NCBI GenBank assembly: GCA_021782295.1
Contig: JAJXVC010000036.1
Span: forward strand, 1 to 11,424
DNA length: 11,424 nucleotides
Source of the DNA: a bacterium
GTDB lineage: Bacteria; Eremiobacterota; Eremiobacteria; Baltobacterales; Baltobacteraceae
Direction: 5' to 3'
Part shown: positions 5,993 through 11,424 of the stretch, one piece after another
Layout: each line of letters begins with the position of its first letter
Numbering within the stretch: position 1 is the stretch's first letter
Translations under genes and position numbers: made by a program
The notes under the pieces: model-generated
What the model was told of the DNA's origin: nothing
The model's database searches: none
The model's input: the letters and a program-made list of their open reading frames with translations, nothing else

Positions 5993-7920
5993 TCCGTCGC
6001 CTGCTGATCGCCAATCGCGGCGAGATCGCTATCCGCGTCGCGCGGACTGCCCATGAAATGGGGATCGCCGCTCTCGGCGTCTATTCGACTGCCGACGAAC
6101 GCGCCTGTCACGTGCGCGCGATGGACGAAGCGCGCTGTATCGGCCCCGCGCTCGCTCGCGAATCCTATCTCAACATCGATGCGGTTCTCGCTGCCGCACG
6201 CGCGATGAACGCCGACGCCATCCATCCCGGCTATGGGTTCCTCTCCGAACGCGCTGACTTTGCACGCGCGGTTCGCGATGCGGGGCTTATTTTCGTCGGC
6301 CCCAGCCCCGAAGCGATGGCGGCGATGGGCAGCAAAATCGAAGCAAAGCAGAAGGCGCGCGCAGCCGACGTACCGGTCATCCCCGGCTACGACGGCGCCG
6401 AGCAGGATCTCGCCACGCTGCGCGCCCGCGCGCAAGAGGTCGGTTTCCCGCTGCTCGTCAAAGCGAGCGCGGGCGGCGGTGGGCGCGGAATGCGCATCGT
6501 CGAGTCGCTCGCCGATTTCGACGAAGCGCTCGATGCAGCAAAACGCGAAGCACTCGCTGCATTCGGTGATGAAAATGTTCTCCTCGAACGCTACCTGCGT
6601 TCGCCGCGCCATATCGAATTTCAGATCCTCGGTGATTCATTCGGCAACATCGTGCACTTCGGCGAACGCGAATGTTCGATCCAGCGTCGTCACCAAAAGG
6701 TTCTCGAAGAAGCACCGAGTACGGCCGTTTCGCCGGAACTGCGCGCGCGCATGGGAGAGGCCGCATTACGCGCCGCTCGCAGCGTCGGCTACAGCAACGC
6801 CGGCACCGCCGAGTTTATGCTCGATGCCGACGAATCGTTTTACTTCTTGGAGATGAACGCGCGTCTGCAGGTCGAGCATCCGATTACCGAATTCGTGTAC
6901 GGGCTCGATCTCGTCGAATGGCAACTCCGCGTTGCCTCGGGTGAACGCTTGCCGTTCGCGCAGGAACAAATTCAACCGCGCGGCGCGGCAATCGAGGTGC
7001 GTATTTGCGCCGAAGATCCATCGATGCAAATGCTCCCTTCGACCGGAACGATCGACCGTTGGGAGATACCGCATCCTTGGGAGGCACGCGTCGATAGCGG
7101 CGTTGCGTTGGGGAGCGAAGTCACGCTCTTTTACGACTCGTTGTTGGCAAAACTGATCGTTGCGGCACCGACGCGCGACGAGGCCGTGCGCCGCCTGCAA
7201 CATGCGCTCGACCGTACGCAGATCGGCGGGCTCCGCACAAACCTTCCGTTGCTTCGCTGGATCGCCCAAGACGAAGCGTTCATGCAAGGCGATACGACGA
7301 CGAGTTTTCTCCCACAACGACTCGACGAATCTCGCTTCGCGCGCACCGCGTTTCCGCGCGAAGTGCAGATTCTTGCATTGGCGGCAATGCTGCGTGACGA
7401 CGCCGTGCCATGGCGGATCGCGGGCGTTTCAATACCGCTTGCTCTCGCGCACGATGATGCACGCGCGACCTTGCGCATCGACCGCACCGCCGAGAGCGTT
7501 ATCGTGTACGGCGATCTTACGGGGCCGCTGCGAACGCTTGGGAACGGCGCGACCATGCACGCCGCCGTCGGCGATGTGGAGGCCCGTGGACGCGTGCGCC
7601 GCCACGACCGCGGTTATTCGATTCTCTGGGAAGGAATCGAGTACGAAGTCGGGCTCGCACCCGCTCCGCAGGTCGAGAGCGCCGGAGGCATCGGCGACGA
7701 ACGCTCGGGAAGCATCCGCGCTCCGATGCCCGGAAAGATTCTTCGCGTTGCCGTCGCTCCCGGCGACCGCGTCGAAGCACGCAGCTTGCTCGTGGTTTTG
7801 GAGGCGATGAAGATGGAGCACCGCATCGAAGCTCCCGGCGTGGGAAAGGTGGCGGCAGTACACGCGCGCGAGGGCGCGACGGTCGCCGGCGGCACGACGC
7901 TTGTGGAGATCGAAGCGTAG
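5989..7920 (+). CDS. liuD: Methylcrotonyl-CoA carboxylase biotin-containing (alpha) subunit
   Basis: A 643-residue protein with biotin carboxylase at the N-terminus and a biotin carrier domain at the C-terminus, the normal size for acyl-CoA carboxylase alpha subunits. Visible motifs: IANRGEIAIRV near the start; ATP-grasp K158 and GGGGRGM at 162-168; ERECSIQRRHQK near 224-235; EMNARLQVEHP at 288-298, where E288, R292 and E296 match the catalytic positions of E. coli AccC; and the biotinylation motif AMKM with K608, 35 residues from the end. It carboxylates biotin with ATP and bicarbonate for transfer to an acyl-CoA by a separate beta subunit. Neighbouring hydratase and HMG-CoA lyase genes point to 3-methylcrotonyl-CoA as substrate, but alpha subunits of propionyl-, acetyl- or geranyl-CoA carboxylases look alike. 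It has no own ribosome site and starts by ATGA coupling to the hydratase. No carboxyltransferase gene lies in the window. Confidence 0.88.
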   Translation: MIRRLLIANRGEIAIRVARTAHEMGIAALGVYSTADERACHVRAMDEARCIGPALARESYLNIDAVLAAARAMNADAIHPGYGFLSERADFARAVRDAGLIFVGPSPEAMAAMGSKIEAKQKARAADVPVIPGYDGAEQDLATLRARAQEVGFPLLVKASAGGGGRGMRIVESLADFDEALDAAKREALAAFGDENVLLERYLRSPRHIEFQILGDSFGNIVHFGERECSIQRRHQKVLEEAPSTAVSPELRARMGEAALRAARSVGYSNAGTAEFMLDADESFYFLEMNARLQVEHPITEFVYGLDLVEWQLRVASGERLPFAQEQIQPRGAAIEVRICAEDPSMQMLPSTGTIDRWEIPHPWEARVDSGVALGSEVTLFYDSLLAKLIVAAPTRDEAVRRLQHALDRTQIGGLRTNLPLLRWIAQDEAFMQGDTTTSFLPQRLDESRFARTAFPREVQILALAAMLRDDAVPWRIAGVSIPLALAHDDARATLRIDRTAESVIVYGDLTGPLRTLGNGATMHAAVGDVEARGRVRRHDRGYSILWEGIEYEVGLAPAPQVESAGGIGDERSGSIRAPMPGKILRVAVAPGDRVEARSLLVVLEAMKMEHRIEAPGVGKVAAVHAREGATVAGGTTLVEIEA

Positions 7921-7921
7921 C

Positions 7922-8839
7922 ATGAAGCGGCCGAAACGCGTCACGATCGCCGAGATGGGGCCGCGCGACGGCCTCCAGAACGAACACGAGATCATCGCGA
8001 CGGCGACGAAAATTGCGTATGTCGATCTTCTCTCCGAGAGCGGCCTCCCGGTCATCGAAGCCACCTCCTTCGTCAGCCCGAAGGCGATCCCGCAACTCGC
8101 CGACGGTGCGGAACTCTTTGCCGGAATTTCCAAACGCGCGGGCGTTCGGTACCCGGTTCTCGTTCCCAACATGCGCGGCTACGAACGTGCGCGCTCGGTC
8201 GGCGTGCGTGAGATCGCGGTCTTTACCGCCGCCTCGGAGCGCTTCACCGAACGAAACATCCGCATGAGTATCGCCGAATCGATCGCGACTTTCCGCGAGG
8301 TCGTCGGCCATGCCAAGAACGACGGATTGCGCGTTCGCGGCTACGTTTCGACGGCGTTCGGCTCGCCGTTCGGCGATAACGTGCCTCCGCAAAAGGTTGT
8401 GGAGGTCGCCGTATCGCTCATGGATCTCGGATGCGACGAAGTTTCGATCGGCGACACGATCGGCGTCGGCGTCCCGAGCCAAGTCGAGGAACTCGTCCCG
8501 CTTCTTGCGGAGAAGATTCCGCTCGAACGATTGGCCATGCACTTCCACGATACGCGCGGAACCGCGCTTGCCAACGTTTACACCGCGCTCGGCTGCGGCA
8601 TTTCGATCTTCGATTCCAGCAGCGGTGGACTCGGAGGCTGCCCCTACGCACCGGGAGCGACCGGAAACCTCGGCACCGAGGATCTGCTCTATTTGCTCGC
8701 TTCGATGGGTATTGAGACCGGCGTCGATCTCCAGCGCATTCGCGCCGCCTCTCGCTTCATCGCACGCGAACTCGGCCACGCATTGACGAGCAAAGCGTTT
8801 ACTGCAATGGAGGCTCACGATGCCCTTCTCTCAGACTAA
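7922..8839 (+). CDS. liuE: Hydroxymethylglutaryl-CoA lyase
   Basis: A 305-residue TIM-barrel lyase that splits HMG-CoA into acetyl-CoA and acetoacetate, the last step of leucine degradation. Active-site elements are all present: GPRDGLQNE at 13-21 (R15, D16), HFHDTRG at 207-213 with metal ligands H207 and H209, and GGLGGCPYAPGATGN ending at N249, with the reactive C240. The spacing C240-N249 equals that of the human enzyme (C266-N275). ATG 7922 follows the carboxylase stop by one base. A TTG at 7901 would add seven unlikely residues, though the GGAG at 7905-7908 is rather far (13 bases) from the ATG. The 3' end overlaps the amidohydrolase start by 20 bases. Intact motifs and context make this a confident call. 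Confidence 0.95.
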   Translation: MKRPKRVTIAEMGPRDGLQNEHEIIATATKIAYVDLLSESGLPVIEATSFVSPKAIPQLADGAELFAGISKRAGVRYPVLVPNMRGYERARSVGVREIAVFTAASERFTERNIRMSIAESIATFREVVGHAKNDGLRVRGYVSTAFGSPFGDNVPPQKVVEVAVSLMDLGCDEVSIGDTIGVGVPSQVEELVPLLAEKIPLERLAMHFHDTRGTALANVYTALGCGISIFDSSSGGLGGCPYAPGATGNLGTEDLLYLLASMGIETGVDLQRIRAASRFIARELGHALTSKAFTAMEAHDALLSD

Positions 8840-10025
8840 GTCGGCGCATCAACAAGAAACGTTCCGCGTTGGAGTTTTTTACGACGGTACGCTCGCCAAA
8901 GCGCGACGCAACGTCGACGTGACCATCACCGACGGACGCATCCTCTCCGTCGCGGAGGGAGCCGCAGGGGGCGAGCAGTTGCGTGCGGTCCCCTGTATGA
9001 CGCCGGGGCTTACCAACGCGCACGTACATTTGGAAGCAAGCGGCGAGGCGGCATCGCAAGATGCCTGGTCGCGCAGCACGCAAAACGAGCGCGTGATCGC
9101 GGCGGTAAACAATGCGCGAAAATCGCTCTATGCCGGCGTGACGAGTCTCCGCGATCTCGGTTGCTCCGGCGGAAGCGTAATGAGCGTGGCTACCGGAATC
9201 GCCGAGGGGAAAATCGAGGGACCGCGCATCTCAGCCGCTGGCGCCGTTATCTGCATGACCGGCGGGCACGCGTGGTTTCTCGGGCGTCAGGTCGACTCGC
9301 CGTGGGAGGCACGCAAAGCGGTACGCGAACAACTGCTTGCGGGTGCAACCTGCATCAAGTTTATTGCCACCGGCGGAGTGCTGACGCGCGGCGCGGTTCC
9401 GGGAATCGCGCAATTATTGCCCGAGGAACTACAAGCCGGCATCGATGAAGCGCACCGTCACGGCCTGCGCACTGCAGCGCATGCAATCGGCACCATCGGA
9501 ATTAAAAACGCGTTGCGCGGCGGAATCGATTCTATCGAACACGGGCACATGCTCGATGACGAAGCGATTGAACTCTTCAAAGGCAACGGCGCCTACCTGG
9601 TTCCGACCCTTTCCGCGCCGACCTGTATTCTCGAACATGCTGAGGATGGAAAGCAGCCGGAATGGGCACTCGAGAAAGCGCGCCTGGTCGCGCGCGAGAT
9701 GCAGGTGAACATTGCGCGTGCCTACCGGGCTGGTGTAAAAATCGCCGGCGGTTCCGATGCGGGAACCCCCTATAATTTCCACGATCGTTACGCATACGAG
9801 GTTGAGTTGATGCATCGACTCTTGGGCATGAGCCCGCAAGAGGCGCTGCATGCTGCAACGGCGGTCGCATCCGAGCTCGTCGGCCTCACCAGCGGAACCT
9901 TGGCACCCGGCGAACCCGCCGATTTGCTCTTCCTCGAACGCGATATCGCCGAGGATATCACGACGCTCTATCACCCGCTCGGTGTCATGAAGAACGGATC
10001 GCGAATCGTCGATCGTGCCGGATAA
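8820..10025 (+). CDS. Metal-dependent amidohydrolase (imidazolonepropionase/Xaa-Pro dipeptidase-like)
   Basis: A 401-residue amidohydrolase with the complete binuclear metal set: H68 and H70 in NAHVHLE, K180 (IKFIATGG, expected to be carboxylated), H221 in AAHAIG, H241 in SIEHGHM and D313 in GGSDAGTP. The N-terminal beta-sandwich returns at the C-terminus (GTLAPGEPADLLFLE, then GVMKNGSRIV), as usual in the family. No signal peptide is seen, so it should be cytoplasmic. Relatives with this TGG and EHG pattern include Xaa-Pro/Xaa-Arg dipeptidases and other amide hydrolases; the substrate cannot be read from sequence. A strong ribosome site, GGAGG at 8809-8813, six bases before ATG 8820, lies inside the HMG-CoA lyase gene. 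The gene overlaps its upstream neighbour by 20 bases and its downstream neighbour by 11, so it belongs to the operon. It might supply amino acids or hydrolyse a pathway-related amide, but this is speculation. Confidence 0.88.
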   Translation: MPFSQTKSAHQQETFRVGVFYDGTLAKARRNVDVTITDGRILSVAEGAAGGEQLRAVPCMTPGLTNAHVHLEASGEAASQDAWSRSTQNERVIAAVNNARKSLYAGVTSLRDLGCSGGSVMSVATGIAEGKIEGPRISAAGAVICMTGGHAWFLGRQVDSPWEARKAVREQLLAGATCIKFIATGGVLTRGAVPGIAQLLPEELQAGIDEAHRHGLRTAAHAIGTIGIKNALRGGIDSIEHGHMLDDEAIELFKGNGAYLVPTLSAPTCILEHAEDGKQPEWALEKARLVAREMQVNIARAYRAGVKIAGGSDAGTPYNFHDRYAYEVELMHRLLGMSPQEALHAATAVASELVGLTSGTLAPGEPADLLFLERDIAEDITTLYHPLGVMKNGSRIVDRAG

Positions 10026-11175
10026 GCTCGAGGGCCTGCGCGGACTTCGCCTCGCGGTGTTGGCGCCGATTGCATGGCCGGTGCCGCCGCCGGGATACGG
10101 GCCGTGGGAGCAAATCGCTTATAATATCGCAAGCGGAATGCAGAAACGCGGTCTCGACGTCACCTTGTATGCCTCGGGAAATTCGCGTTTCGAGGGGGGA
10201 TTGCGCAGCGTCGTTCCGCTCGCGCTCAACGAAGATCCCGCGCTCGACGGTAATGTTTTCGACGCGATCCATATCGGAAGACTTTTCGAAGAGGCGGATC
10301 GCTACGATCTGATTCACAATAATTTCGATTGGAAACCGATGACCTATGCCCTCGCGCATACGACGCCGCCGCTGTTGACGACGATTCACGGATTCTCGCA
10401 ACCACAGATTCTCGCCGCGTATTACGCCTGCGCGCACCGCAGCTTCTTCACCTCGATTAGCGATGCCGACCGCGACCCGGGGCTCCGCTATCTCGGCACC
10501 ACGTATAACGGTATCGACGCCGACGCGTTTACCTTCCGCGCCGATGTCGGCGAGTATCTCTTGTTTATCGGCCGCTTCCACCCTGAGAAGGGCACGCACC
10601 TCGCCATCGAGATCGCGAAGCGCGCGGGCATTCGTATCAAACTCGCCGGTATTCCGCATGACGAGCGCTATTTCAACGAACTCATTGCCCCGCAGATCGA
10701 CGGTGACGCGGTCGAGTTTCTCGGCGAGGTGCGCGGGACGCGCCGCGACGAGGTGCTCGGCGGCGCGCTGGCGTTGGTGCACATGACGACGCGCCCGGAA
10801 CGCTTCGGGCTCACGTTAGTGGAGGCGATGGCCTGCGGCACTCCGGTTCTCGGAGCTCGCATGGGATCGATTCCCGAGATCGTCCTCAATGGGGAAACCG
10901 GGATTCTCTGCGACGATATCGAGGCAGCGGTCGCCGCCGTTCCGAAACTCGCCGCGCTCGACCGCGCCCTCTGCCGAGCGCATGTTAAAAAGCATTTCAG
11001 CATCGAGCGTATGATCGACCGGTATATCGACGCCTATCGCATCGCGTTGCACGAACGCTTACCGGGCGCGCCAAGTACAGCGGAGATAGCGGCGCGCGCG
11101 CACGATTGGTGGGATCGCCCGATGGCGTTTACGGATATTCCACCGCACCCAAGCTCTTTGCGTTTCGCCGAATAG
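10015..11175 (+). CDS. Glycosyltransferase family 4 protein
   Basis: A 386-residue GT-B fold glycosyltransferase. The N-terminal Rossmann-like half opens with LAVLAPIAWPVPPPGYGPWE (residues about 13-32), a glycine-rich acceptor-side loop typical of GT4 enzymes. The donor-binding half carries FIGRFHPEKGTH, with R187 and K192, and the EX7E motif ERFGLTLVE at 262-270, followed by ACGTPVLGARMGSIPEIV. No membrane segment is seen, so it is cytoplasmic or peripheral. GTG 10015 is the earliest start that keeps the whole N-terminal strand and gives an 11-base overlap with the amidohydrolase. It has only a weak upstream GGA, so it is probably coupled translationally. The sugar donor and acceptor are unknown. 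Its place at the end of a leucine-degradation operon is unexplained and may simply reflect shared transcription. The REP-like element begins 25 bases after its TAG. Confidence 0.88.
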   Translation: MPDKLEGLRGLRLAVLAPIAWPVPPPGYGPWEQIAYNIASGMQKRGLDVTLYASGNSRFEGGLRSVVPLALNEDPALDGNVFDAIHIGRLFEEADRYDLIHNNFDWKPMTYALAHTTPPLLTTIHGFSQPQILAAYYACAHRSFFTSISDADRDPGLRYLGTTYNGIDADAFTFRADVGEYLLFIGRFHPEKGTHLAIEIAKRAGIRIKLAGIPHDERYFNELIAPQIDGDAVEFLGEVRGTRRDEVLGGALALVHMTTRPERFGLTLVEAMACGTPVLGARMGSIPEIVLNGETGILCDDIEAAVAAVPKLAALDRALCRAHVKKHFSIERMIDRYIDAYRIALHERLPGAPSTAEIAARAHDWWDRPMAFTDIPPHPSSLRFAE

Positions 11176-11199
11176 TCGCGCCGCTCGTCAGTCCGAGAT

Positions 11200-11243
11200 G
11201 CGGTATCTGTCATCCCAAGTAGCGGTATCTGTCATCCCGAGTA
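11200..11243. repeat. 22-base tandem repeat, two copies
   Basis: Two adjacent 22-base units, 11200-11221 and 11222-11243, differ at a single base (A at 11217, G at 11239). Each begins GCGGTATCTG and contains TGTCATCCC followed by AAGTA or GAGTA. The second copy runs directly into the hairpin element at 11233-11302, so the repeats look like a duplicated left arm of that element. They begin 25 bases after the operon's last stop. Confidence 0.85.
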
Positions 11244-11422
11244 GCTGCGGAGCAGCGTATCGAGGGATGCGTGCGGCGCCTCGATACGCCCACTACGCGG
11301 GCTTCCATGAGAAGGCCGGTGTTGTCAAGTGGTTCCTTCGTCGTACTTCTTTGTTTTTTCGTTCTAGGTCTCCGCTCGTGAGCTTCCGTGATGACGCCGT
11401 CGAAGAATTCGGTCCGCCCCGC
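11210..11422 (-). other. Unresolved open frame entering from the right edge (71 codons, no start in window)
   Basis: On the minus strand a frame is open from the right edge to a TGA at 11212-11210. Its first part (GRTEFFDGVITEAHERRP) has G/C-rich third positions like real genes here. The middle is A-rich (RTKKQRSTTK) and the end runs through the REP-like palindrome and both tandem copies (THPSIRCSAATRDDR). That ending suggests either a gene whose 3' end was extended into a repeat or a chance frame. I do not recognise a family. Evidence for coding is weak. Confidence 0.2.
11233..11302. repeat. REP-like intergenic palindromic element with alternative hairpins
   Basis: Several inverted repeats overlap. 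An exact 11-base inverted repeat, GCGTATCGAGG at 11255-11265 with CCTCGATACGC at 11279-11289, encloses a 13-base loop. A competing fold pairs CATCCC at 11233-11238 with GGGATG at 11264-11269, and GCTGC at 11244-11248 with GCAGC at 11252-11256 around a GGA loop. A third small stem pairs GCCC at 11288-11291 with GGGC at 11299-11302. The TGTCATCCCGAG...GAGGGATG layout resembles dispersed intergenic palindromes found many times in some bacterial genomes. It may end or protect the 3' end of the operon transcript. Only one locus is visible, so dispersal in this genome is inferred. Confidence 0.6.
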
Positions 11423-11424
11423 TT
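11303..11424. other. Right-edge sequence with a T-rich stretch, no clear gene
   Basis: After the hairpin element the composition becomes less GC-rich, with a T-rich stretch including six T at 11354-11359. A weak stem, GAAGG at 11311-11315 with CCTTC at 11335-11339, lies upstream of it, with a 19-base loop and 14 bases before the T run. This is a poor intrinsic terminator on its own. No plus-strand gene can be supported here. Confidence 0.4.

Noticed and set aside
5527..6612. 361-codon minus-strand frame
   Set aside because: Antisense to the hydratase and carboxylase genes, both of which have complete active-site motifs; a mirror effect of high-GC codon use.
7901..7921. TTG start for HMG-CoA lyase seven codons upstream
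   Set aside because: It would overlap the biotin carrier end and add residues not seen in the family; ATG 7922 right after the carboxylase stop fits better.
7517..8818. 433-codon minus-strand frame
   Set aside because: Antisense to the carboxylase C-terminus and HMG-CoA lyase; contains no recognisable domain.
9985..10782. 265-codon minus-strand frame
   Set aside because: Antisense to the glycosyltransferase N-terminal half, Arg/Glu-rich with no motifs.
11200..11243. Possible CRISPR-like repeat pair
   Set aside because: The two units are directly adjacent with no spacer and no third copy, and they merge into a palindromic element, so this is a tandem duplication.
11322..11327. TTGACA -35-like box on the minus strand near 11322-11327
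   Set aside because: No suitable -10 sequence lies 16-18 bases downstream, so a promoter cannot be supported.

Overview
The window comes from a GC-rich bacterial chromosome with strongly G/C-biased third codon positions and tightly packed, often overlapping genes. Nothing in it fixes the species. Leucine-degradation genes, a Tat-type molybdenum lipoprotein and a giant signalling protein suggest an aerobic, heterotrophic, probably soil-type bacterium. A deep-branching phylum such as Eremiobacterota is a guess from general impression only. No tRNA, rRNA, CRISPR array, transposase or phage gene was seen.

Left part (1-2874, minus strand): the 5' part of one very long gene that leaves the window at base 1, with at least 958 codons. 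It joins a GAF-like sensor region, an apparently active GGDEF diguanylate cyclase domain, a P-loop ATPase of the type found in LuxR/AfsR-like (STAND) regulators, and a helical repeat region. This is the most unusual protein in the window. A 315-base non-coding gap separates it from a divergent small SdpI-family membrane protein (3190-3537, plus).

Middle (3614-5151, minus strand): a two-gene operon with a 4-base overlap. It encodes a membrane b-type cytochrome and a sulfite-oxidase-fold molybdopterin lipoprotein that carries a twin-arginine signal. Together they look like an extracytoplasmic redox pair that exchanges electrons with the respiratory chain. The substrate is unknown.

Right part (5210-11175, plus strand): a five-gene operon whose genes overlap or nearly touch. 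It starts from a 58-base divergent promoter region shared with the cytochrome. The first three genes encode the methylglutaconyl-CoA hydratase, the biotin-carrying subunit of methylcrotonyl-CoA carboxylase, and HMG-CoA lyase, which act on the lower leucine-degradation pathway. The carboxyltransferase subunit and isovaleryl-CoA dehydrogenase are not here. An amidohydrolase and a GT4-type glycosyltransferase follow with translational overlap and have no obvious place in leucine breakdown.

Right edge (11176-11424): non-coding, repeat-rich DNA. It has a 22-base tandem repeat and a REP-like set of alternative hairpins just after the operon, then a T-rich stretch and an unresolved open frame that enters from the right edge on the minus strand.
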